Shown here piece by piece: positions 1 to 8,439 of a stretch of 64,000 nucleotides of DNA (positions are counted from its first letter, which is position 1; the number at the start of each line of letters is the position of its first letter). The notes below the pieces were generated by a model. That model was not told where the DNA came from, ran no database searches, and was given only the letters and a program-made list of their open reading frames with translations. The stretch is from Armatimonadota bacterium (GTDB lineage Bacteria > Armatimonadota > Fimbriimonadia > Fimbriimonadales > ATM1). The stretch is taken from positions 35,493-99,492 of the forward strand of contig JAJPJR010000068.1 in NCBI GenBank assembly GCA_021324165.1, written 5' to 3'. Made by a program: the position numbers and the translations under genes.

Positions 1-1
1 T

Positions 2-286
2 GGGGCGGCAGGGGCGACCGGAGTGGGGGAGGACATCTGGCGGTTTATGCTCTCGCATTACGCCGTCGAGAGGATGCGGACGGGCGATCCGGCCCAGAAG
101 GCGTGCGAAAAGGCGATCGAAAGAATGGTGCGTCGGAAACCTTCGACAGCGGGTCAAACCTCGGTGGTATTCGGCATATCGCGCGCCGGCGATTGGGGCG
201 CGGCGGCTTCGGGGCCCGGGTTCACGGCCTGGGTTTGCGAGGATGGGAAGGTGGGGCGTCACCCCGTTCCGGCGTTGAGCGTGTAA
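2..286 (+). CDS. Glycosylasparaginase / isoaspartyl peptidase family, C-terminal fragment
   Basis: This is the 3' end of a gene that begins before the window, read in the frame of base 2 to the TAA at 284-286. The opening residues GAAGATGVGEDIWRF and the following AVERMRTGD match the conserved small-subunit region of N4-(beta-N-acetylglucosaminyl)-L-asparaginases (Ntn hydrolases), where GAAG..GD precedes a helix ending in AVEYMR. The family cleaves Asn-linked sugar or beta-aspartyl bonds after autoprocessing at a threonine, which would lie upstream of the window. The GTG at base 23 is not the true start because the conserved region begins before it. Substrate cannot be told from the fragment. 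Confidence 0.75.
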   Translation, partial: GAAGATGVGEDIWRFMLSHYAVERMRTGDPAQKACEKAIERMVRRKPSTAGQTSVVFGISRAGDWGAAASGPGFTAWVCEDGKVGRHPVPALSV

Positions 287-354
287 GCCGCTCTTTTTGC
301 CTGTTTTTGGGCGGTTCCGTTCGTGGAAAGAGGTACAGGACGGAGGTCCGCGGA

Positions 355-378
355 CTATGCCGTCTGGCGGACGCATAG
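355..378 (+). promoter_or_regulatory. Hairpin directly abutting the pilB start codon
   Basis: CTATGC (355-360) pairs with GCATAG (373-378) and ends at the base before the pilB ATG. An inner GTC/GAC pair extends the stem. A perfect palindrome GTCCGCGGAC lies at 346-355. No good Shine-Dalgarno is visible, so this structure may affect pilB translation. A regulatory role is inference only. Confidence 0.3.
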
Positions 379-2100
379 ATGCTGACGGGTGAGATTTTTA
401 TTCACGAAGGGTTGATTACGTACGATCAACTCAACCAGGCGCTCGAGAAACAGCTCGAACTTGGCGGATCGGAACAGATTGGGAACGTTCTGGTTTCGAT
501 GGGCTTCGTTTCGGAGCGCGACCGGGTGCGGCTGCTGGGCAGGGCTTGGGGCATCGAGTTTATTGATCTTGCCGAGGTGACTCCGGAGCCGCAGGCGACC
601 TCGTTGGTATCGGCGACGCTCGCGCGCCGGCACAAGGTTCTTCCGATATCGCTCGACGGCGACCGTCTGCACGTGGCGATGGCCAATCCGCTCGATATTT
701 TTGTAATTGACGAACTGCGGCTGTCAACGGGCAAAGAGGTTGAGGCGTTGATCGCGGTGGAGGAGGAGCTGGAAGCGAGCATCATCGCGACATATCACAA
801 AGAGTCGAGCCTTTCGGATGCGCTCAAAGGCGTGATGAGCGATTTCGACAGCGAGATCGAGCTTTCAACGCATTCGGACGAAGATGAGGTGAGCGCGGAA
901 GAACTTCGCGAGATGGGCGAAGAAGCGCCGATCATTCGTCTTGCGAATCTGATTTTGAATCAGGCGATCGGCGACCGTGCGAGCGACATTCATTTGGAGC
1001 CGCACAAGGATTCGATGAAAGTGCGGCTTCGCATTGACGGCGTTTTGCACGATTCGATGATCGTTCCGAAAAAGGCGCAAGCACCGCTGCTCAGCCGGTT
1101 CAAGATTATGGCGAACATGGACATCGCCGAAAAGCGCGCACCGCAGGACAACCGAATTACCGCTTCGATCGGCGGTCGGGAGTTCGACTTTCGTGTTAGC
1201 ACGCTGCCGGTTGTGCACGGCGAAAAGATCGTGATCCGCGTTTTGGATCGTGCGAGCGCGCGCATCGGCTTGAACAAACTGGGGTTTCTTACTGACACGC
1301 TGCAAAGTTTGGAAGACGTGTGTTCGCGTTCTTACGGGATCATTCTGGTTACGGGGCCGACAGGTTCGGGAAAATCCACCACGCTTTATTCTGTGTTGAA
1401 CAAAATCAACGACGGCGAGCGGAACATCATTACGATTGAAGACCCGGTTGAATATGAGATTGCCGGCGTGAACCAGTGCAACGTGAACGTGCGCGCTGGG
1501 ATGACTTTCGCGGCCGGTTTGAAGGCGATGCTGCGACAAGACCCCGATGTGATTATGGTGGGTGAGATGCGCGATGAAGAGACGGCGACGATTGCGATGG
1601 AAGCCGCGCTGACGGGACACCTGGTTTTGAGCACGCTTCATACCAACGACGCAAGCGGCGCAGCGGCCCGCTTGATGGAAATGGGTGTGGAGCCATTTTT
1701 GATTTCGAGTTCGATTATCGCGGTGTGCGCGCAGCGGTTGGTAAGGGTGATCTGCGCGAAGTGCAGGGAGCCTTATTCGGTTCCGCGCGAAGCGCTGCTT
1801 CGATACGGTTTTCCGCTTCCTGATGAAGTGGGCGCAGAAACCGACGGCCGACTCAGCCTGTTCAAGGGCGTGGGATGCGACCACTGCATGAAGACCGGAT
1901 ACAAGGGCAGGACAGGCGTGCACGAGTTGATGCTGTTTACCGATGAATTGAGGGACAAGATATTGCGAAAAGAACCGGCGCACGTACTTCGGCAGACGGC
2001 GATTGAACAAGGCATGCGCACTTTGCAGGCCGATTCGGTGCAAAAGATTCTGTTGGGGTCTACGACGGTTGACGAAGTTTTGAGGGTGATCTACGCATAG
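379..2100 (+). CDS. pilB: Type IV pilus assembly ATPase PilB (GspE/PilB family)
   Basis: This is the cytoplasmic hexameric ATPase that powers pilus extension. The 573-residue length is typical of PilB. The N-terminal ~150 residues have the MshEN look (start GEIFIHEGLITYDQLNQAL), a domain that binds c-di-GMP in some homologs. The core has Walker A GPTGSGKST at about 326-334, an Asp box, a Walker B region DPDVIMVGEMRD and a His box ALTGHLVLSTLHTND. A Cys-containing zinc module (CAKC...CDHC) precedes KTGYKGRTG, as in PilB and GspE. The ATG at 379 fits the family N-terminus. An HDOD gene and pilT follow at once, which makes pilB more likely than gspE. Confidence 0.93.
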   Translation: MLTGEIFIHEGLITYDQLNQALEKQLELGGSEQIGNVLVSMGFVSERDRVRLLGRAWGIEFIDLAEVTPEPQATSLVSATLARRHKVLPISLDGDRLHVAMANPLDIFVIDELRLSTGKEVEALIAVEEELEASIIATYHKESSLSDALKGVMSDFDSEIELSTHSDEDEVSAEELREMGEEAPIIRLANLILNQAIGDRASDIHLEPHKDSMKVRLRIDGVLHDSMIVPKKAQAPLLSRFKIMANMDIAEKRAPQDNRITASIGGREFDFRVSTLPVVHGEKIVIRVLDRASARIGLNKLGFLTDTLQSLEDVCSRSYGIILVTGPTGSGKSTTLYSVLNKINDGERNIITIEDPVEYEIAGVNQCNVNVRAGMTFAAGLKAMLRQDPDVIMVGEMRDEETATIAMEAALTGHLVLSTLHTNDASGAAARLMEMGVEPFLISSSIIAVCAQRLVRVICAKCREPYSVPREALLRYGFPLPDEVGAETDGRLSLFKGVGCDHCMKTGYKGRTGVHELMLFTDELRDKILRKEPAHVLRQTAIEQGMRTLQADSVQKILLGSTTVDEVLRVIYA

Positions 2101-2110
2101 GGGAACGACC

Positions 2111-2992
2111 ATGGCTGCATTTTCGAAGCAAGAACAGAACCTGGCTGTGTTGAAGATTTTGAACAACGTGAGCGACGTTGCCGCAATGCCGCAGGTTGTT
2201 TACAAGATCATCGAACTGACCGGGACGACGGCGACGGCCGCCCAAGAGATCGAGCGCGCGATTTCGATTGACCCTGGGTTTTCGAGCAAAGTGTTGATGC
2301 TCGCAAACAGCGCGTTTTATGCCCTTCCCCGCAAAGTGATTTCGATTCGCGAGGCCGCGACCTTCATCGGATTCAAAGCGATTCGAAGGCTTGCGATGAC
2401 TGTGGGCTGCTTTGATATGTTCGTGGGCAAATCGGATTCGGGAAGTTTGCGAAGGCGCGCATGGTGGAGGCACAGCGTGGATTCGGCGCATTGCGCGCGC
2501 GCGATCGCACCGTTGGCTTCGACCACCGATCCCGATGATGCGTACGCCTGCGCGCTTTTGCACGACGTGGGCAAATCGTTTATGGATCGTTTTGGTCAGT
2601 TGAGTTATGCCGAAGTGGAATTCCGCATTCAGCAAGGAATCGAACCGTTGGAGGCGGAGCGGCAGGTGTATGGATGCACGCACGCCGATGTCGCCGCGGC
2701 GGCTGCGGCACGCTGGAGATTTCCGGAACTGTTGATCGAGGCGGTTGGAAACCATCACGGTCCCGCCGTTGGCGAATATAAAGAAAGCGTGGCGATCACT
2801 GCGCTGGCAAGCGACATCGCGCACGCGGTGGTGGAAGCAAGAAAATCCGATCCGGACGTTTTTGATGGAATCCCCATCAGGCCCTGCCTGCAGTGGGCTG
2901 TTGACGTTTTGAATCTGCCGAACGCGAAACTCGGCCAGATGTATGAAAAAGGCAAACAGGCGATCGCCGAAGGCGCGATGCTTGGATTTTGA
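2111..2992 (+). CDS. HDOD domain signalling protein
   Basis: This 293-residue protein is mostly one HDOD domain, an HD-related fold without assured phosphodiesterase activity. Visible hallmarks are SIDPGFSSKVLMLANSAFY early on and an HD-like segment ALLHDVGKSFMDRFG near residues 145-160, followed by HADVAAAAAARW and ..GNHHGPAVG. The HD pair is retained, so catalysis cannot be excluded. HDOD proteins commonly act in c-di-GMP and motility signalling. The gene lies 10 bases after pilB and its TGA sits beside the pilT Shine-Dalgarno, so it is co-transcribed with both pilus motors. A role in controlling pilus extension and retraction is inferred from that position. Confidence 0.85.
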   Translation: MAAFSKQEQNLAVLKILNNVSDVAAMPQVVYKIIELTGTTATAAQEIERAISIDPGFSSKVLMLANSAFYALPRKVISIREAATFIGFKAIRRLAMTVGCFDMFVGKSDSGSLRRRAWWRHSVDSAHCARAIAPLASTTDPDDAYACALLHDVGKSFMDRFGQLSYAEVEFRIQQGIEPLEAERQVYGCTHADVAAAAAARWRFPELLIEAVGNHHGPAVGEYKESVAITALASDIAHAVVEARKSDPDVFDGIPIRPCLQWAVDVLNLPNAKLGQMYEKGKQAIAEGAMLGF

Positions 2993-3003
2993 GGAGGAAT
3001 GAG

Positions 3004-4230
3004 ATGAATAACGGATTTGATTGGGAAAAGGTGATTCAGGAAAACGGCGAGCCGACGCCGATGCCGCCGCCAAAAGAAGTTGTGGATATTGACCCGCGCA
3101 ACGGAATGCCGATTGTGCACGAACAAAAGCCGGCAGCCACGCCTGGCCCGAACGAAGTTCTTTCGACCAAGGAGCTTCACTTGGATGACTTGCTGCGCAT
3201 GTGCGTGGAAAAAGGCGGTTCGGACTTGCACCTGACGGCGAACCTCCCGCCGACCATCAGGCTCGACGGCGAGCTGCTGCAGCTGCCGTTTGAACCGCTC
3301 GATCAACGCGAATGCAGCCGGCTGGTGTATGAGATCATGCGCGATGAACAGGTTACGATTTTTGAGCAGACGCGCGAGATGGACTTTTCGTATGGAGTGA
3401 AAGATCTGAGCCGGTTTCGTGTGAACGTGTACATGCAGAAAGACAGCGTGGGAACCGCGATCCGCGTGATTCCGGCGCGGATTCCATCGTTTGAAGATTT
3501 GCGGCTGCCGATGATCATTCGCGAAATGGCGAGAAGAACTAGCGGCCTGATTCTGGTGACGGGCCCAACGGGTTCGGGAAAATCAACGACCATCGCTTCG
3601 ATGATTGACGACATCAACGCTTCGCGCAAATGTCATATCATGACGATCGAAGACCCGATCGAATATGTGCATTCGCACCGAACGGCGATGGTAAACCAGC
3701 GCGAAGTGCATCACGACACGATGAACTTTGCCAACGCGCTGAGGGCGGTTTTGCGCGAAGACCCCGACGTGATTCTTGTGGGCGAAATGCGAGACTTGGA
3801 AACGATTTCTGCCGCGCTGACCCTGGCCGAAACCGGTCACTTGGTTTTCGGAACGCTGCACACTCGGAACGCTCCGCAAACCGTTGACCGTGTGGTGGAC
3901 GTGTTTCCGCCCGATCAGCAGGAGCAGATTCGCGTTTTGCTCGCGAACACTTTGGAAGGCGTCATTGCGCAGCAATTGCTGCCGAAACTTGGCGGGGGCC
4001 GCATGGCCGCGATCGAAGTGATGATCGCAACTCCTGCAATTCGAAACCTGATCCGCGAAGGCAAAACTCACCAGATGTATTCGGTGCTGGAAACCAGCGC
4101 TCAGTTGGGAATGCAGACGATGGATCGGACGCTGCTGGATATGTACAAGAACGGCTATGTGAGTTTCGACGAGGCTCTGGTAAGGGCGATTGACCAAGAG
4201 AACTTCGGCCGTATGGCGAAGGCCGCATAG
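3004..4230 (+). CDS. pilT: Twitching motility ATPase PilT
   Basis: This is the retraction motor of type IV pili. I chose the ATG at 3004 because AGGAGG (2992-2997) sits six bases upstream; a TTG at 2989 is in frame but lies on top of that Shine-Dalgarno. The product has 408 residues, including a ~45-residue proline-rich N-terminal extension before the usual PilT start (LHLDDLLRMCVEKGGSDLH). Walker A GPTGSGKST is at about 187-195, then DPDVILVGEMRD and ETGHLVFGTLHT. The AIRNLIREGK motif, diagnostic for PilT rather than PilB, is present, followed by MDRTLLDMYKNGYVSFDEAL. It is the third gene of the pilB-HDOD-pilT operon. Confidence 0.95.
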   Translation: MNNGFDWEKVIQENGEPTPMPPPKEVVDIDPRNGMPIVHEQKPAATPGPNEVLSTKELHLDDLLRMCVEKGGSDLHLTANLPPTIRLDGELLQLPFEPLDQRECSRLVYEIMRDEQVTIFEQTREMDFSYGVKDLSRFRVNVYMQKDSVGTAIRVIPARIPSFEDLRLPMIIREMARRTSGLILVTGPTGSGKSTTIASMIDDINASRKCHIMTIEDPIEYVHSHRTAMVNQREVHHDTMNFANALRAVLREDPDVILVGEMRDLETISAALTLAETGHLVFGTLHTRNAPQTVDRVVDVFPPDQQEQIRVLLANTLEGVIAQQLLPKLGGGRMAAIEVMIATPAIRNLIREGKTHQMYSVLETSAQLGMQTMDRTLLDMYKNGYVSFDEALVRAIDQENFGRMAKAA

Positions 4231-4302
4231 AAATTCCGAAGCGGTTTGCGCGGCGGGCGCGTCCCTTCATTCAAGGCCTTAGGGCCATCGAAGGAGGAAA
4301 CG

Positions 4303-4752
4303 ATGAGCGAATCACCGCAAGGGCCGCCGCAGGGAGCGCCGCCCCCCTCGCCACCGAACCCCGATCCTTATGGGTTGGGCGCGACCAGTTCGGGCATGGC
4401 GCCGCATGTGGCAGCGGGTCTGTCCTACATCCTTACTTGGCTCACCGGGCTGATTTTCTTTTTGATGGAAAAACAGAATAAGTTCGTTCGGTTTCATGCC
4501 ATGCAGGCGATCCTTCTTGGCGCGTTGTATATCGCCGTCTATGTTGTGTTTGGCGTGCTGATATTCGGGGCGATGGCTTCGTCGGCTGCGACGGGAACTG
4601 CCGGGGTTGCGAGCGGCGGGCTGCTGTGGATGCTGATGATGCTCCTGTACTTTGCGTTCTTTGTGTTGTGGGTTGTGTGCCTCATCATGGCGTTTACAGG
4701 AAAATGGTTCAAGATTCCCGTTCTTGGCGACTTGGCGATGAAATGGTCGTAG
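4303..4752 (+). CDS. DUF4870 (Tic20-like) small membrane protein
   Basis: This is a 149-residue integral membrane protein of the DUF4870 family, function unknown. A soluble Pro/Gly-rich N-terminus (about 30 residues, PPQGAPPPSPPNPDPYG) precedes about three hydrophobic segments: GLSYILTWLTGLIFFL, a second near residues 64-95 and a third near 105-130. The segment MEKQNKFVRFHAMQA after the first helix is characteristic of the family. I chose the ATG at 4303 because AAGGAGGAAA (4291-4300) is placed correctly; an upstream in-frame start at 4246 would bury that site. It is convergent with the next gene, 13 bases apart. Confidence 0.8.
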   Translation: MSESPQGPPQGAPPPSPPNPDPYGLGATSSGMAPHVAAGLSYILTWLTGLIFFLMEKQNKFVRFHAMQAILLGALYIAVYVVFGVLIFGAMASSAATGTAGVASGGLLWMLMMLLYFAFFVLWVVCLIMAFTGKWFKIPVLGDLAMKWS

Positions 4753-4765
4753 AAAGCGGGCGCTG

Positions 4766-5266
4766 CTAAAACGCCATCCGAGACAGATAAGCGGCTCTTA
4801 CAAAAAACGCTAACACAAACCATGCGATCGAAATGATCAGCAGGATGACCGAGGCTGTTCGGAGTCCAGACGCCGAAGGCGCACCCATCGCCATCGCTTT
4901 GTTAGCTTGGCCGATTGCGAGCGCGTACATGATGATCGCAAGCGGCGCGCAGCAGAACAGGCCTACGAGCCCGATCCAAAAATACGTCCACGCGGTTCGC
5001 AACGCCTGCTCGCCCAGAATGCCGGCTGGCGAATAAAACGTTTGCTGCGCTCGCGGATAAGGCGAAGCGGAAGGAGGTCGGCTCCAATCGTGCGAAACGG
5101 GATCGAAAAGGCTGGGCACCTGCTGCGCCCGGAGTTCGGTTCCGGTCGAGGAATCTATCAGAATTGTGTCGGGGAGGATTCTTCCCTCCTGCTTCCATCT
5201 GACAAGAGTGTCGAGATCGGCGGGACCATAAATGCGGCCGTCTGCTCCTCTGACGTTATAACTCAT
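4766..5266 (-). CDS. GYF_2-domain membrane protein
   Basis: This 166-residue protein starts with a GYF_2 (DUF4339) domain. The signature is YNVRGADGRIYGPADLDTLVRW at the N-terminus and an acidic turn near SSTGTELRAQ. A Ser/Pro-rich linker (about 60-85) leads to two hydrophobic helices near 95-120 and 135-158, the arrangement seen in DUF4190-like proteins. GYF_2 domains are thought to mediate protein contacts. The gene starts five bases after the infB stop, so it is probably the last gene of nusA-infB, a position more often held by rbfA. Function unknown. Confidence 0.75.
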   Translation of the reverse strand: MSYNVRGADGRIYGPADLDTLVRWKQEGRILPDTILIDSSTGTELRAQQVPSLFDPVSHDWSRPPSASPYPRAQQTFYSPAGILGEQALRTAWTYFWIGLVGLFCCAPLAIIMYALAIGQANKAMAMGAPSASGLRTASVILLIISIAWFVLAFFVRAAYLSRMAF

Positions 5267-5271
5267 CTCAG

Positions 5272-7191
5272 CTAAGCGTCAACCCGCACGGTCTCGAACG
5301 CCTCGATCTGATCGCCGACTTCGAAATCTTTCCAGCCGTCGAACTGCAGTCCACATTCGAAGCCCGCAGCCACTTCCCTCACGTCGTCTTTGAACCGTTT
5401 GAGCGATTCAAGTTTCCCTTCCCAAATAACCTCGCCTGCGCGCTTTACCCTAACTTGCGCGTTGCGGTTGATCAAACCGTCGGAAACGTAGCATCCCGCG
5501 ACGGCGCCCGCCTTCGACAGTTTGAACGCCTGACGAATTTCAACCGTACCCAGATATTTCTCTTCGTACTTCGGCTCGAGCATGCCTTTCACCGCGCGCT
5601 CGATGTCTTCGATCAGTTCATAAATGATGCGATATTGGCGGATCTGAACGCGATGCCGTTCTGCTTCCGACGTGGCGGTGGGTTCGACTTTGGTGTTGAA
5701 ACCCACAACGATCGCGCTTGCGGCGCTTGCCAGCAGCACATCGTTTGCGGTGATTGATCCCACTCCGGCGTGAAGCACCTTGACGTCAACTTCGGGGTTC
5801 TCGATTTTTTCGATGAGCCCGCGCACGGCTTCGACCGATCCTTGCACATCGGCTTTGATCACAATGCGAAGTTCTTTCGATTCGCCTTCTTCCATCCGCT
5901 GTTTCAAAGTTTCGAGCGACACTTTGGCTGATTTTCCTGCGAGCTGGGACTCGCGTTCGGCATCGCGGATTTTTTCGGCGGTTTCGCGTGCTTCCCGCTC
6001 GTCGAGATATTGCCGGATGTGATCGCCCGCGTTGGGAACGGAATCCAAACCGAGGATTTCGACGGGGGTCGAGGGTCCGGCGTCTTTCACCGGGCTGCCT
6101 TGAAAATCGAACATCGCTTTGATGCGCCCCCACGCATTGCCGATGAGGGCGGTATCGCCGACCTTCAGGGTTCCGTTTTCGATGAGCACGGTTGCTACGG
6201 GGCCGCGGCCTTTGTCGAGCCGCGCTTCGATCACCACGCCTTCCACTTCGCCTCCGGGATCGGCTTTCAGATCCATCAGTTCGGATTGCAGCAGGATCAG
6301 TTCAAGAAGGTTGGCGATTCCTTCCCCGGTTTTGGCCGAAACCGGAACCACAGGGGTTGTTCCACCGAAATCTTCGGAAACCAGTTCGTGTTCGGTGAGC
6401 TGCTGTTTGACCTTGTTGACGTTGGCTTCGGGCTTATCAACCTTGGTTGCGGCGACGATGATCGGGACGTTCGCGGCTTTGGCGTGGTTGATTGCTTCCA
6501 CGGTTTGGGGCATGATGCCGTCGTCTGCTGCGATCACGAGAATCGCGATGTCGGTAACTTGAGCTCCGCGAGCGCGCATTGCGGTGAACGCTTCGTGGCC
6601 GGGCGTATCGAGGAAAGTGATTTTCTTTCCATCGTGCACGATCTGATACGCGCCGATATGTTGGGTGATTCCGCCGTGCTCTTTTTCGGCCACTTTGGTT
6701 TTTCGGATGTAATCGAGCAGCGAGGTTTTGCCGTGATCAACGTGACCGAGGATTGTAACGACCGGCGGGCGGGGCTGCGTGCCGATGGCGCGTTTGCGAA
6801 CGCGATCATCTTCCTGCTTGATTTTCGGTTTTGGAGGCTCGGCCCATTTGACGGAGTAGCCGAACGATTCGACGATGCGTTCGGCGACTTCCGGCTGGAG
6901 CGCAGTGGTAAGCGCGACGAGCGTTCCTGCTTTGACTAAAGATTTTTGCACTTCGGCATGGCCGATGTTGAGTGCACTTGCGATGTCGCGCGGAGTGGAT
7001 CCCGTAAGGAGCGCGATCTGTTTGTTTTGGACCATTTCGCCGACGGCTTCTTTAACGATTTCGAGAGTGTCGGCATCGAGTTCCAGTTTTCCGTTGTCGC
7101 CTTCGGCGCCGAGTTCTGCGAGCACGTGCTGAACCTGCGACGGCAAGGCGTGCAGGTCGGTGGCGAGGCTCTCGACGGTCGTTTTTGACAT
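5272..7191 (-). CDS. infB: Translation initiation factor IF-2
   Basis: IF-2 is the GTPase that brings initiator fMet-tRNA to the 30S subunit and promotes subunit joining. The G motifs are present: G1 GHVDHGKT (149-156), G2 GGITQHIGAY, G3 DTPGHEAF, G4 TKVD (usually NKID/NKVD) and G5 SAKTGEG. Domains II to IV follow, ending with the fMet-binding domain (GCYVSDGLINRNAQVRV). At 639 residues it is short because the N-terminal region is reduced to about 140 residues. There is no clear Shine-Dalgarno before the ATG at 7191. It lies 66 bases downstream of nusA, and ylxR, usually between them, is absent. Confidence 0.97.
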   Translation of the reverse strand: MSKTTVESLATDLHALPSQVQHVLAELGAEGDNGKLELDADTLEIVKEAVGEMVQNKQIALLTGSTPRDIASALNIGHAEVQKSLVKAGTLVALTTALQPEVAERIVESFGYSVKWAEPPKPKIKQEDDRVRKRAIGTQPRPPVVTILGHVDHGKTSLLDYIRKTKVAEKEHGGITQHIGAYQIVHDGKKITFLDTPGHEAFTAMRARGAQVTDIAILVIAADDGIMPQTVEAINHAKAANVPIIVAATKVDKPEANVNKVKQQLTEHELVSEDFGGTTPVVPVSAKTGEGIANLLELILLQSELMDLKADPGGEVEGVVIEARLDKGRGPVATVLIENGTLKVGDTALIGNAWGRIKAMFDFQGSPVKDAGPSTPVEILGLDSVPNAGDHIRQYLDEREARETAEKIRDAERESQLAGKSAKVSLETLKQRMEEGESKELRIVIKADVQGSVEAVRGLIEKIENPEVDVKVLHAGVGSITANDVLLASAASAIVVGFNTKVEPTATSEAERHRVQIRQYRIIYELIEDIERAVKGMLEPKYEEKYLGTVEIRQAFKLSKAGAVAGCYVSDGLINRNAQVRVKRAGEVIWEGKLESLKRFKDDVREVAAGFECGLQFDGWKDFEVGDQIEAFETVRVDA

Positions 7192-7257
7192 CTTGATTTG
7201 GCGAAACGGCTCACGCGCAAGGAGCGAGTGAGTACGAGAGTTTACCTTGACGCGGAT

Positions 7258-8328
7258 TTACTGGGATTCGGCGGCTTTTGCGGCTGAGTGTTCGGCAACC
7301 TGCTCTTCGCTCTTGATTTCGATTCCCCACCCGGTGAGCGCCGAGGCAAGTTTTGCGTTGATTCCGGCTTTGCCGATTGCGAGGCTGAGCTGCGAATCGG
7401 GCACGACCACGAACGCCTTTTTTTCTGCAAGATCGAGTTTTACGGAACTCACTTTGGCAGGACTGAGTGCGTTGGTAATGTACACGACTGGGTCGTCGCT
7501 GTAAGGAATGATGTCCACTTTTTCGTCGTACAGTTCGTTGACGATGGCCTGCACGCGCGCTCCGCGCTGGCCGACGCACGCTCCGACCGGATCAATTCTT
7601 TCGTCGGATGTTTTGACGGCGATTTTGCTGCGCACGCCCGGCTCGCGCGAGGAACTCACAATCTGAATCGTTCCCGCTTCGATTTCTGGAACTTCCAGTT
7701 CGAAAAGTTTTGCGACCAACTCTTTTGCTCGGCGGCTGACTTTCACACGGGGTCCGCGGCGCGACTCTTCGACGCCTTTTACCCAAACACGCAGGCGGTC
7801 GTTCACGCGATACGGTTCGTTGCGCACTTGGTCTTCTCTTTTCAGCACGCATTCGCTTCTGCCCGCGGTGAGGATCACATCTTGACCTTCTCTTCGGGAG
7901 ACAGTTGCGGTGACGACGTCGCCTTCGCGTTCGGAGAACAGTTCCATGGTTCTGCGCCGCTCAGCCTCTTTCAGTTTCTGCTGCAGCACCTGTTTGAAAG
8001 TGACTGAAGCGATGCGCCCGAAACTTTCGGGCGAAATCTCGACGGGGATGAAGTCGCCGATTTCGGCATCGGGCTTGCGCTTGCGGGCGTCTTCGATGCT
8101 GATTTGGAAGAAATGGTTGGTGACCATTCCGACCACCTCTTTTTCGCACACGGTGTGAACCTGGCCTTTGCCCAGGTCAATTTTCACCGACACGTCGCCG
8201 GTGGCTCCCACGTGGCGGCGGTAGGCGGCAGCGAGGGCGATCTCCAGTTCCGCGATCAGCTCCTGTTCGGGAATGTCGCGTTCTCTGGCGATTCCGCGCA
8301 TCGCTTCGAGCAGTTCACGTTGTTCCAT
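7258..8328 (-). CDS. nusA: Transcription termination/antitermination factor NusA
   Basis: NusA binds RNA polymerase and modulates pausing, intrinsic termination and antitermination. The 356-residue product has the NusA N-terminal domain (about 1-130), an S1 domain (GDVVTATVSRREGQDVIL) and KH domains (RIDPVGACVGQRGARVQAI, LAIGKAGINAKLAS). It lacks the acidic C-terminal repeats of enterobacterial NusA, as in most bacteria. I chose the ATG at 8328; a TTG at 8349 is in frame but overlaps the U-tract of a leader hairpin. No rimP gene precedes it. See the leader features for possible autoregulation. Confidence 0.95.
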   Translation of the reverse strand: MEQRELLEAMRGIARERDIPEQELIAELEIALAAAYRRHVGATGDVSVKIDLGKGQVHTVCEKEVVGMVTNHFFQISIEDARKRKPDAEIGDFIPVEISPESFGRIASVTFKQVLQQKLKEAERRRTMELFSEREGDVVTATVSRREGQDVILTAGRSECVLKREDQVRNEPYRVNDRLRVWVKGVEESRRGPRVKVSRRAKELVAKLFELEVPEIEAGTIQIVSSSREPGVRSKIAVKTSDERIDPVGACVGQRGARVQAIVNELYDEKVDIIPYSDDPVVYITNALSPAKVSSVKLDLAEKKAFVVVPDSQLSLAIGKAGINAKLASALTGWGIEIKSEEQVAEHSAAKAAESQ

Positions 8329-8347
8329 CTGTTTGCCGCCAGCGAAC

Positions 8348-8372
8348 AAAAAAGGACGGCTTATGGCCGTCC
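8348..8372 (-). terminator. Intrinsic-terminator-like hairpin in the nusA leader (candidate attenuator)
   Basis: On the minus strand a perfect 7-bp stem (GGACGGC/GCCGTCC, arms 8366-8372 and 8354-8360, 5-base loop) is followed at once by six T (8353-8348). It ends about 20 bases before the nusA ATG and lies downstream of the TATAAT element. No minus-strand gene exists upstream for it to terminate, so it should act on the nusA leader transcript itself. Confidence 0.7.
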
Positions 8373-8402
8373 GCCCAGTTTCCGCCGTTCGCCTTACGCG
8401 CC

Positions 8403-8411
8403 ATTATAGCA
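8403..8411 (-). promoter_or_regulatory. Extended -10 promoter of nusA-infB
   Basis: The minus strand reads TGCTATAAT, a consensus -10 with the TG extension. No convincing -35 hexamer is visible. A start near 8396 would give a leader of about 68 bases carrying the hairpin at 8348-8372. Confidence 0.6.
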
Positions 8412-8419
8412 TAGCGGGC

Positions 8420-8428
8420 TGGTAGAAT
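8420..8428 (+). promoter_or_regulatory. Extended -10 promoter of the ANTAR-regulator operon
   Basis: The plus strand reads TGGTAGAAT (TG-extended -10). It ends 11 bases before the ATG at 8440, leaving room for only a few untranslated bases, and no Shine-Dalgarno is present. The divergent nusA promoter lies 10 bases away. Confidence 0.5.
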
Positions 8429-8439
8429 TCGGCCAACGC

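Noticed and set aside
865..2166. Long minus-strand open frame (433 codons) opposite pilB
   Set aside because: It is a shadow of pilB codon bias. The translation is rich in His, Arg and Gln with no family resemblance, while pilB is unmistakable.
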